Positions 6,021 through 11,862 of a DNA stretch of 11,862 nt are shown in pieces. Source of the stretch: an uncultured Actinoplanes sp. (GTDB lineage Bacteria; Actinomycetota; Actinomycetes; Mycobacteriales; Micromonosporaceae); the NCBI GenBank assembly GCA_934667465.1, contig CAKUMG010000088.1:1-11862 (forward strand), read 5' to 3'. The translations under genes and the position numbers were made by a program. Each line of letters starts with the position of its first letter. Position 1 is the stretch's first letter. The notes beneath the pieces were generated by a model. It ran no database searches and was not told the origin of the DNA. It worked only from the letters and a program-made list of their open reading frames with translations.

Positions 6021-7064
6021 ATGAGCAGCACCGAGCCGGTTCCCGAGACCAGGTGCATGTCGGGGGACGAGCTGTCCGCCGACGACGCGTTCCTCGCGCT
6101 GCGCCACTACGGCCGCTGGCCCCTGGTCCGGGACGCCTTCGTGCGCTTCCGCTACGGCGACGGGTTCAGCCACTCGCGCGCGTTCGCGTTCCAGCTGTGC
6201 CTGGCGATCGTGCCGTTCCTCATCGCGCTCTCCGGCCTCGCGACCGACCTCGGCGCGGAGGAGGGCGGCCAGGTCGTCGCGGACACGGTGCTCGCGCTCA
6301 CCCCGGGCGCGAGCGAACCGCTCGTGCGGGACCTGCTCAACGACGACGACACCACCGAGGACGCCGGCGAGGTCGCGCTCTGGCTGGGCCTGATCACCGG
6401 CCTGGTCGCGCTGACCACGACGATGGCGCAGATCGAGCGCGGCGCCAACCGGATCTACGGCGTGGAACGCGACCGCAAGGCCCTCAAGAAGTACGCCCGG
6501 GCCGCCGTCCTCGCCGTCGTCGCCGGCCTGCCCGCGCTCTTCGGCTTCCTGCTGCTGGTCGCGGGGCACGCCACCGGTGAGTCCATAGCCCGGCAGTCGG
6601 AGTGGGGCGACCCCCTGCTGACGGCGTGGACGATCGTGCGCTGGCCGCTGAGCCTCGCGCTGATCGTCTTCCCGGTCGGACTGCTCTTCCGGTACGCGCC
6701 ACGGCGCCGCCAGCCGGGACTGACGTGGCTGCTGTTCGGTGCCGCACTGTCGACGGTTCTCTGGTGGGGCGCGAGCCTGCTGCTCGCCGGCTACGTCCTC
6801 GTGGCGGACGGCTTCGGCGCGACGTACGGGCCGCTCACCGCGATGATGGCGCTGCTGATCTGGGCCAACCTGACCGGGGTCGCGATCTTCATCGGACTGT
6901 CCTTCGCGGCGCAGCTCGAGGCGCAGCGGGTCGGCATCACCGAGCCGGCGCTCGAGGACCGGTGGGAACCCGGCGGCGAGGACGAGCTGCAGGGTTTCGA
7001 CGCTCCGGAGAAGGAAATCCCCGCTCAGCGTGACGCCGGTGTGAGCGCCGAGCCGAAAGGGTAA
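6021..7064 (+). CDS. YihY/virulence factor BrkB family inner-membrane protein
   Basis: A 347-residue protein with six predicted membrane helices at about residues 55-75, 118-138, 160-182, 205-225, 235-260 and 270-298, between polar N- and C-terminal tails. Family marks are FSHSRAFAFQLCLAIVPFLIAL in the first helix region (where most relatives have a Leu-Ala-Tyr-x-x-Leu pattern), GANRIYGVERDRKALKKY before helix 3, LFRYAPRRR after helix 4, and the closing YGPLTAMMALLIWANLTG. These proteins were once called ribonuclease BN in error; the real function is unknown and a transport or envelope role is assumed. ATG 6021 follows a 49-base gap after the kinase gene with a purine-rich GCGGGGCGG stretch upstream; ATG 6057 is a possible internal start. 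The acidic C-terminal tail is not conserved in the family. Confidence 0.87.
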   Translation: MSSTEPVPETRCMSGDELSADDAFLALRHYGRWPLVRDAFVRFRYGDGFSHSRAFAFQLCLAIVPFLIALSGLATDLGAEEGGQVVADTVLALTPGASEPLVRDLLNDDDTTEDAGEVALWLGLITGLVALTTTMAQIERGANRIYGVERDRKALKKYARAAVLAVVAGLPALFGFLLLVAGHATGESIARQSEWGDPLLTAWTIVRWPLSLALIVFPVGLLFRYAPRRRQPGLTWLLFGAALSTVLWWGASLLLAGYVLVADGFGATYGPLTAMMALLIWANLTGVAIFIGLSFAAQLEAQRVGITEPALEDRWEPGGEDELQGFDAPEKEIPAQRDAGVSAEPKG

Positions 7065-7087
7065 GACCCGCCTGCCGACGAGCGAGC

Positions 7088-7092
7088 GGGAG
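7088..7092 (+). promoter_or_regulatory. Ribosome-binding site of the double-PAP2 gene
   Basis: GGGAG lies five bases before ATG 7098. The in-frame GTG at 7092 would overlap this element, so ATG 7098 is preferred. Confidence 0.6.
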
Positions 7093-7097
7093 TGACG

Positions 7098-8615
7098 ATG
7101 ACCGATACACCTACGGTGGCCGACGAGGGCCGGGTGCACCGCCGGGTGGGCTGGGGGCCGTTCCGCCACTTCACCGGGCGCAGCCTCCTGGGGCTGCTGG
7201 TGGTGGCCGCATTGGGGCTGGGATTCGGGCTGCTCCTGCTGCTCGTCCGGTTCCGCTGGAGCCCGCTGCAGGAGCTGGACAGTTCGATCGCGCAGGGGCT
7301 CAACGACCTGGTCTCCCCGCACTCGGGCCTCGTCACCGTGCTCAAGGCGGTCGCGGACCTCGGCGGCCGTACCATCATGATCTGGCTCGTCACCGTCGCG
7401 GTGGCCCTGCTGCTGATCCGGCGCCGCACCCGGCTCGCCGTGTATCTGATCATCACGGGCGCGGGCGGGCTGCTGCTCGACCCGTCGCTCAAGACCCTGG
7501 TCGGCCGGCTGCGCCCGGTCGTCGAGGTGCCGATCGCCAGCGCGCCCGGCAACAGCTTCCCCAGCGGGCACGCGCTCGGCTCCATGGTGGCCTACGGCTC
7601 GCTGCTGCTGGTCTTCCTGCCGGCCGTGCCGCCGCGGTGGCGCAAGGCCGCGATCGGGCTGGTCGCGCTGATCGTCGTGCTGGTCGGCATCACCCGGATC
7701 TCGCTGGGCGTGCACTACCTGTCCGATGTGCTCGCCGGCTGGCTGCTCGGCGCCGCGTGGCTCAGCGTCACCGCGTACGCCTTCCGGGTCTGGCGCCGGG
7801 AGACCGGCCAGCGCGTCCCGTCGATCACCGAGGGCCTCGAGCCGGAGGCCTCGCAGGACGTCAAGCCCGCGCCCGACGAGGAGCGCCTGCTGCCCCACCC
7901 GCTGGCCGGCGTGGCCCAGCTGGTGGTCGGCTGGGTGCTCACCTTCGGCCTGCTCTACGTCATCGGGTGGGCGGTCACCAACCTCACCGGCGGTACGTGG
8001 ATCCGCAGTGCCGACGAGGGTTTCGTCCGCTGGCTGCAGACCTTCCGCACCCCCGGCCTGGACGACCTGAGCTACCTGTGGAGCAAGGCCGGCGACACCC
8101 ACATGATCCTGATGGTCTCGCTGGTGTTCTGCCCGCTCGCGCTGGCCCTGTGGCGCCGCTGGCGGCCGGTGCTCTTCGTGGTGCTGGCCATGTTCGGCGA
8201 GCTCAGCCTGTTCCTCAGCACCGCGCACGCGGTCCAGCGCCCCCGCCCGCCGTTCGACCAGATGGACGGCCAGATGCCCACGTCGTCGTTCCCGTCCGGG
8301 CACATCGCCGCGACCATGTGCCTCTACGTCGCGATCGCCGTGCTGTGCTTCCCGCGGGTCCGCGCGTGGTGGCGCTGGATCTTCGTGGCCCTCGCCGTCA
8401 TCATGCCGGCCGGCGTCGCGATGTCCCGGATGTACCGCAGCATGCACCACCCGACCGACTTCCTCGGCGCGGGCATCCTCACCGCCTGCTGGATCACGCT
8501 GCTCTGGTGGGTGCTCAAACCGAACGCCGACGTGGCCGAGGGCAACAAGACCGACACGGGCGAGTTCGGCGAGCGCGACGCCCACCGCGACCTCACCGAG
8601 GTACCGAGCCGGTGA
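7098..8615 (+). CDS. Tandem double-domain PAP2 family lipid phosphatase
   Basis: A 505-residue membrane protein with two complete PAP2-type six-helix halves joined by a polar linker (about residues 230-268). Half one has all three active-site motifs: K132-x6-R139-P140, PSGH at 155-158, and R200-x5-H206-x3-D210. Half two has PSGH at 399-402 and R444-x5-H450-x3-D454, but the first motif reads TAHAVQRPRP, where the Lys expected seven residues before the RP Arg is Ala376. PAP2 enzymes remove phosphate from phosphatidic acid, undecaprenyl diphosphate or related lipids, with the active site facing outside. Both halves share the same N-terminal layout, so an internal duplication is likely. It follows the YihY gene by 33 bases and overlaps the next gene by four (GTGA), which ties it to the kinase operon. 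The tail after residue 475 is polar and acidic. Confidence 0.9.
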   Translation: MTDTPTVADEGRVHRRVGWGPFRHFTGRSLLGLLVVAALGLGFGLLLLLVRFRWSPLQELDSSIAQGLNDLVSPHSGLVTVLKAVADLGGRTIMIWLVTVAVALLLIRRRTRLAVYLIITGAGGLLLDPSLKTLVGRLRPVVEVPIASAPGNSFPSGHALGSMVAYGSLLLVFLPAVPPRWRKAAIGLVALIVVLVGITRISLGVHYLSDVLAGWLLGAAWLSVTAYAFRVWRRETGQRVPSITEGLEPEASQDVKPAPDEERLLPHPLAGVAQLVVGWVLTFGLLYVIGWAVTNLTGGTWIRSADEGFVRWLQTFRTPGLDDLSYLWSKAGDTHMILMVSLVFCPLALALWRRWRPVLFVVLAMFGELSLFLSTAHAVQRPRPPFDQMDGQMPTSSFPSGHIAATMCLYVAIAVLCFPRVRAWWRWIFVALAVIMPAGVAMSRMYRSMHHPTDFLGAGILTACWITLLWWVLKPNADVAEGNKTDTGEFGERDAHRDLTEVPSR

Positions 8616-9415
8616 CCCTGCGCCTGATCACCTGGAACATCCGGACGGGCGGCTCCGGGGGCCGGCTGGACGCGGTGGTCGGGCTGCTCGCCCGGGAACG
8701 CCCCGACGTCGTGGCGCTGCAGGAACTGCGGGACTTCCAGCGCCACGACTGCCGCCGGATGCGCGAGGTGGCGGACGCGCTGGGCATGACGCCGGTGCTG
8801 GCCCCCTCCGCGTGGGGCCAGCCGGTCGGCCTGCTGATGCGCGGACCATGGGCGCCCGTCTCGGCGGCCACGGTCCGGTGGCGGCTGCACCACGGGTCCG
8901 CCGCCGCCGTCGTGCCGACCGCCGCGGGCCCGCTCACGATGGTCAGCACGCACCTGAACCCGTTCCGCCCGTACCGGCGGCTGCGCGAGGCGACCTGGCT
9001 CGCGCAGCGCCACCGGGCGCCGCTGACCCTGATCGCGGGCGACCTGAACTCGCTCGACCCGGGCACCGTCCACACCGAGCGGCTGGCCCGCCTCGACCCC
9101 GCCTATCGGCGCCGCCACCTGGGCCCGGACGGCGAGGTGGACACCCGGGCGATCGCCGCGTTCGAGGCCGCGGGTTTCCGGGATCTCTGGCGCGCGGTCG
9201 GCACGGGCGACGGTCTCACCGTTCCCACCAGCAAGGGTGGCGGTCACGAGTTCTCCAACGCCGGGATGCGGCTCGACTACGTGCTCGCCCGGCCGGAGCT
9301 GGCCGCCCGCGCCACCGCCGCCCGGGTGATCCGCGGCGACGAGGCGGAATGGGCGTCCGACCACTACCCGCTCGAGGTGACGTTCGATCTCGCCCCCGCT
9401 CGGCCTGCTTCCTAG
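8612..9415 (+). CDS. Endonuclease/exonuclease/phosphatase (EEP) family protein
   Basis: A 267-residue protein with the full EEP catalytic set: N9 in ITWNIR, E38 in VVALQEL, H114 in VSTHLNPF, D144-x-N146 in AGDLNSLDP, D222 in RLDYVLA, and D250-H251 in ASDHYPLEV. The family uses Mg2+ to cut phosphoesters and includes DNases, sphingomyelinases and inositol phosphatases; none of these can be chosen from sequence alone. No signal peptide or membrane helix is present, so a cytosolic place is expected. GTG 8612 overlaps the PAP2 stop TGA by four bases, and the protein starts directly with the first strand (MTLRLITWN). The same frame is open far upstream to 7637, but that part is antisense-free shadow inside the PAP2 gene. 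Its TAG (9413-9415) lies in the first copy of a tandem duplication. Confidence 0.9.
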   Translation: MTLRLITWNIRTGGSGGRLDAVVGLLARERPDVVALQELRDFQRHDCRRMREVADALGMTPVLAPSAWGQPVGLLMRGPWAPVSAATVRWRLHHGSAAAVVPTAAGPLTMVSTHLNPFRPYRRLREATWLAQRHRAPLTLIAGDLNSLDPGTVHTERLARLDPAYRRRHLGPDGEVDTRAIAAFEAAGFRDLWRAVGTGDGLTVPTSKGGGHEFSNAGMRLDYVLARPELAARATAARVIRGDEAEWASDHYPLEVTFDLAPARPAS

Positions 9416-9488
9416 AGGTCCGTGACGACCCGGTCGCGGCCCCACCCGGCCTGCCTCCTACAGGTCGGTGACGACCCGGTCGCGGCCC
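9401..9488. repeat. Tandem duplication of the convergent gene ends (42-base units, 46-base offset)
   Basis: Bases 9401-9442 and 9447-9488 match at 39 of 42 positions; the three differences are at 9409, 9415 and 9421 (9455, 9461 and 9467 in the second copy). Read on the minus strand both copies encode GRDRVVTDL followed by TAG. The right copy is the true 3' end of the diguanylate cyclase gene. The left copy is a leftover duplicate that carries the TAG stop of the EEP gene on the plus strand. Confidence 0.9.
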
Positions 9489-11038
9489 TCGCGCTTGGCC
9501 ACGTAGAGGTTGCGGTCGGCCAGCGACAGCAGCGCCGACGGCGAGCCGCGCCCGTCGTCCGAGGTCGTGACGCCGATGCTGGTCGTGACCGGCAGCGTGC
9601 CCGTGAGCGACTCCCAGCAGTGGCCGCGGATCCGCAGCCGCAGCCGCTCGCAGTGCTCGGCGGCCTCCTCGGCGTCCAGGCCCGGCATGACGAGCAGGAA
9701 CTCCTCGCCGCCCATCCGCGCCGCGATCATCGGGCCGGCCGCCGCCTCGACCAGGAGCTCGGCGATCTGCTCGAGCACCGCGTCACCCGTACTGTGCGAC
9801 AGCTCGTCGTTGATCCGCTTGAAGTGGTCCAGATCCAGCATCGCCACCGAGATCGGGGCCCGCCGGACCAGGGCGTCGCCGAGCAGCGCCGGCAGCCGCC
9901 CGTTGACGTAACGGCGGTTGTAGAGCCCGGTCAGCGCGTCCCGGTGGGCCATCTCGCGGAAGTGCTCGGACGCCTGGCGCGCCTCGGTCGCCTCGAACAC
10001 GGCCTGCAACGCCCGCGCCCGGGCCTCGCTCTGCGCCGAGTGCAGCGCCGTCACCGCCCGGTGAAAAGCGCGATGCTCCTCGTACGCGAGCTCGAAGCGA
10101 CCCGTCGCGGCGTGCAGCGCGGCCTGCTCCTCGCGCGCCTGAGCCCGTACCCGATCGAGTCTGCGCTCCTCCGCCATCCGCACGGCCGCGTCCAGCGCCT
10201 CCTGCGCCGCCGGATAGCGACGGTCCAGCCGCCGCGCCTCCGCGAGCGTGAGCAGGCACACCGCCGGCGCGTCGCCCTCGTGCGCCTCCACCAGCGACTG
10301 GTCCGCCTCCAGGATGACGTGCAGCGTCTCCTCGGCCGCGCCGTAGTGCCCGCGCATCATCTCGATCCGCGCGATCGTGTCCAGCTCCAGCGCGCTGAAC
10401 CGCCGCCCGCTCGCCGCGATCGCCTGCCGCATCCGCGCGACCAGTTCCCGGGCGGCGGTCTCGTCGTCCTTCTCGTACGCCGTGTACGCCATGTTGTTGA
10501 GGATGTTCACCGCGAGCTCGGCGTCCCCGGCCGCCGAAGCCAGCGTCAGCGCCTCCCGGAACCGCCCGGCACCCTCGTCGGTCGACCCGCTCTCGTCCAG
10601 CGCCACGGCCAGCGTCATCAGATGCCGCGCCCGCACGGCGACCGTCTCGTCGTCGCCCAGGTGCGAATACGACTGCACGGCATGCGTCAGGCTCTCGGCC
10701 AGATCGCCCACCTGCCGGTAGAACAGCGACACGGCCCGGTGCGCGCGGGCCAGCAGGAACGCGTCGTCGTGCGCCCCGGCCCACGCCAGCACCTCGTGCG
10801 CCCAGCGGCCACCCCGCTCCGACCGGCCCTCCCGGACCAGCGAGATCGCGCGCAGCAGCCGCGCCCGCATGGCCAGATCGGTCCACCCGAGCTCACCCGC
10901 GCGCCGCTCGGCGGCCGCGGCGGGGGCGGCGACGCTGCGGAACTTCGAAGGCGGCAGTTCCTCGAGCGCGGACAGGGTCGCCCCGAGGGCCGCGCGCTCG
11001 TCGATGCCCGGTCTGAGCTGCGTCGCCTCCATCGTCAC
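9458..11038 (-). CDS. TPR-like repeat diguanylate cyclase (GGDEF domain)
   Basis: A 526-residue protein. Residues about 30-335 are helical pairs of TPR type (for example ARAHRAVSLFYRQVGDLAES, NILNNMAYTAYEKDDETAA), followed by a helical linker to about 360. The GGDEF domain spans 365-526: RDALTGLYNRR, D402 in LDLDHFKRIND, GGEEF at 443-447, SIGVTT, and ADRNLYVAKREGRDRVV. All residues for c-di-GMP synthesis are present. The RxxD inhibitory site expected five residues before GGEEF is absent (AGPM), so product feedback at that site is unlikely. No membrane segment, PAS, GAF or EAL domain is seen. GTG 11038 has a GGGG purine run eight bases upstream; ATG 11032 is a good alternative, and the frame stays open to TTG 11086. 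The TPR part probably senses a partner protein. Convergent with the EEP gene across the duplicated region. Confidence 0.88.
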   Translation of the reverse strand: MTMEATQLRPGIDERAALGATLSALEELPPSKFRSVAAPAAAAERRAGELGWTDLAMRARLLRAISLVREGRSERGGRWAHEVLAWAGAHDDAFLLARAHRAVSLFYRQVGDLAESLTHAVQSYSHLGDDETVAVRARHLMTLAVALDESGSTDEGAGRFREALTLASAAGDAELAVNILNNMAYTAYEKDDETAARELVARMRQAIAASGRRFSALELDTIARIEMMRGHYGAAEETLHVILEADQSLVEAHEGDAPAVCLLTLAEARRLDRRYPAAQEALDAAVRMAEERRLDRVRAQAREEQAALHAATGRFELAYEEHRAFHRAVTALHSAQSEARARALQAVFEATEARQASEHFREMAHRDALTGLYNRRYVNGRLPALLGDALVRRAPISVAMLDLDHFKRINDELSHSTGDAVLEQIAELLVEAAAGPMIAARMGGEEFLLVMPGLDAEEAAEHCERLRLRIRGHCWESLTGTLPVTTSIGVTTSDDGRGSPSALLSLADRNLYVAKREGRDRVVTDL

Positions 11039-11192
11039 CGTGGCCACCCCGCTCGTTGTGGGGCCCCTTCTCTGGAGTCCCGGCAACCCGTGTGATCGGG
11101 CGGTGGGTGGGGGTGATGAAGGCTGCCGGGGTTGCGGATCGGTTGCTTTCCCCGGTACGCGGCGCGCGCCGCGCCCGTCCGCCGCCGGGCGG
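11039..11192. other. Intergenic region between the FN3 gene and the cyclase gene
   Basis: The 154 bases hold the hairpin structures listed at 11158-11191 next to the FN3 stop, and must contain the promoter of the cyclase gene if it is not read through. I see no convincing -35/-10 pair on the minus strand and no RNA gene. Confidence 0.5.
11158..11191 (-). terminator. GC-rich palindrome and hairpin after the FN3 gene
   Basis: CGCGGCGCGCGCCGCG at 11158-11173 is a perfect 16-base palindrome. Partly overlapping it, CGCCCG (11172-11177) pairs with CGGGCG (11186-11191), two bases from the FN3 stop codon. Either fold could end transcription of the FN3 gene on the minus strand; no T-run follows. The palindrome could also be a dyad-symmetric protein site. 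Confidence 0.45.
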
Positions 11193-11862
11193 TCAGCGGG
11201 AGGTGCAGGCGGGGGTGGAGCGGGCGACCTTGTCGACCGTGTAGACGACGGCGACCGTGAAGCAGTAGTCGGTCTGGGCGTTCAGCCCGTACACCACGTA
11301 CTCGGTGGTACCCGGCGCCAGCTGCTGGAAGGCCCGCTGGTCCTGGCCCGCCCGGCCGCCGGAGATCAGCACCGCGCCCTCCGCGCCGTCGGGGTAGCGC
11401 CAGGTCAGCGACACGCTGTCCCGGTTGTCGCGGATCTTGACCCGATCGGGCGCCCCTTCGTCGGCGGCGGGCACACTGCTCTCCCCGGGCGCCGACGCGG
11501 CCGGGGCGGCCGGGGAGCTCTCTTGAGTGGCGGGCGGCGCGGCGGCGTCACCCCGGGGCAGCGTCACGGCGACGATCGCCGCGGCGGCCGCGATCCCGGC
11601 CACGAGGATCGTCGCCGGCACGAACGGCGGGGGCACCGACCTTTCCCGCTTCTCCCGGACGGCTATGCGCCGCCGCGAGCCGTTCGCCACCTCGGCCGGG
11701 GTGATCGCCCGGTCGTCCGAGGGTCGGAGTGCGGGCGCGGTGTCGGCGTGCTGCGGTCCTGGGATCTGCGGTGCCGGCAAGTACGGGCCGGGCATCTGGG
11801 GTGCCGGTGAGTGCGGGCCCGGCATGTGCGGTGCGGGTGAGTACGGCGGCGCGGGCATCTGC
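11193..11862 (-). CDS. Pro-rich, single-TM, fibronectin type III domain protein (5' end outside window)
   Basis: The frame stays open to the right edge; the ATG at 11858 falls within a repeat (codon before it is Gln, as in the later repeats), so the true start is probably beyond the window. Counting from that ATG: residues 1-36 are Pro-rich repeats of about ten residues (MPGPHSPAPQ, MPGPYLPAPQ); 45-75 a polar, basic stretch with SRRRIAVREKRER just before the membrane; 80-100 a single membrane helix; 101-134 an Ala/Pro/Ser linker; 135-221 an FN3-like domain with VSLTWRYPDG, YVVYGLNAQTDYCFTVAVVY and two Cys (199, 218) that could form a disulfide. The basic flank implies the Pro-rich part is inside and the FN3 domain outside. 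Function unknown; it may be a sensor or envelope protein. The TGA is followed at once by hairpin structures. Confidence 0.75.
   Translation of the reverse strand, partial: QMPAPPYSPAPHMPGPHSPAPQMPGPYLPAPQIPGPQHADTAPALRPSDDRAITPAEVANGSRRRIAVREKRERSVPPPFVPATILVAGIAAAAAIVAVTLPRGDAAAPPATQESSPAAPAASAPGESSVPAADEGAPDRVKIRDNRDSVSLTWRYPDGAEGAVLISGGRAGQDQRAFQQLAPGTTEYVVYGLNAQTDYCFTVAVVYTVDKVARSTPACTSR
11761..11850 (-). repeat. 30-base in-frame repeats coding a Pro-rich tract
   Basis: Three 30-base units (11761-11790, 11791-11820, 11821-11850) encode ten-residue units of the form (M/I)PGPxxPAPx on the minus strand. A further partial unit begins at 11854 after a 3-base shift and runs out of the window, so the array is longer than seen here. 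Confidence 0.8.

Noticed and set aside
5712..8585. A 957-codon open frame on the minus strand across the YihY and PAP2 genes
   Set aside because: It lies antisense to genes with intact family motifs, its composition is Arg/Gly/Glu/Gln/His-rich with no recognisable domain, and long antisense frames are expected at this GC content.
7637..8611. Upstream extension of the EEP frame inside the PAP2 gene
   Set aside because: The extension is Arg/Pro-rich without motifs and overlaps a conserved gene; the GTGA overlap at 8612 gives a natural start.
9422..11095. A 557-codon plus-strand open frame
   Set aside because: It is the antisense shadow of the TPR-GGDEF gene; the sense frame has complete catalytic motifs and this one has none.

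Overview
The window is very GC-rich with strong G/C preference at third codon positions, and carries families typical of actinomycetes (DUF2809, DUF1990, class A beta-lactamase-fold lipo/secreted protein, TPR-GGDEF, TM-anchored fibronectin III). The gene style (leaderless GTG starts right after a -10 box, Pro/Ala-rich linkers) fits a Micromonosporaceae-like soil actinomycete such as Actinoplanes; that placement is inference, since no marker gene is present. It reads as ordinary chromosome: no rRNA, tRNA, CRISPR array, transposase, phage gene or defence system was recognised.

Layout. 1-371: 3' part of a DUF2809 membrane protein (+). 421-1092: NAD(P)-binding SDR-like protein (+), meeting tail to tail with 1109-2011, an alpha-helical protein built of about eleven 14-residue repeats (-). 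2012-2105: a compact divergent promoter region. 2106-3035: exported beta-lactamase-fold protein (+), ending at a shared hairpin (3057-3096) with the convergent operon 4944->3102 (-): DUF1990, metallo-beta-lactamase-fold hydrolase, DedA-family membrane protein, each joined to the next by a 4-base GTGA overlap. 4945-4999: a 55-base divergent promoter region. 5000-9415 (+): four genes in a row, diacylglycerol-kinase-like lipid kinase, YihY/BrkB membrane protein, a tandem double PAP2 phosphatase, and an endonuclease/exonuclease/phosphatase-family enzyme. 9458-11038 (-): TPR-GGDEF diguanylate cyclase. 11193-11862 (-): 3' part of a Pro-rich, single-TM, FN3-domain protein cut by the window edge.

How they may work together. 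The two divergent operons around 4945-4999 are rich in proteins that act on lipids or phosphoesters at the membrane: a lipid kinase and a PAP2 phosphatase that can act in opposite directions on the same phosphate, a DedA-type transporter candidate, a NAPE-PLD-like hydrolase and an EEP phosphodiesterase. A membrane-lipid phosphate recycling locus is a reasonable hypothesis, not a demonstrated system. The most unusual sequence-level observations are the 14-residue repeat protein, the degenerate second PAP2 active site, the 46-base-offset tandem duplication that separates two convergent stop codons, and a shared use of leaderless GTG starts.
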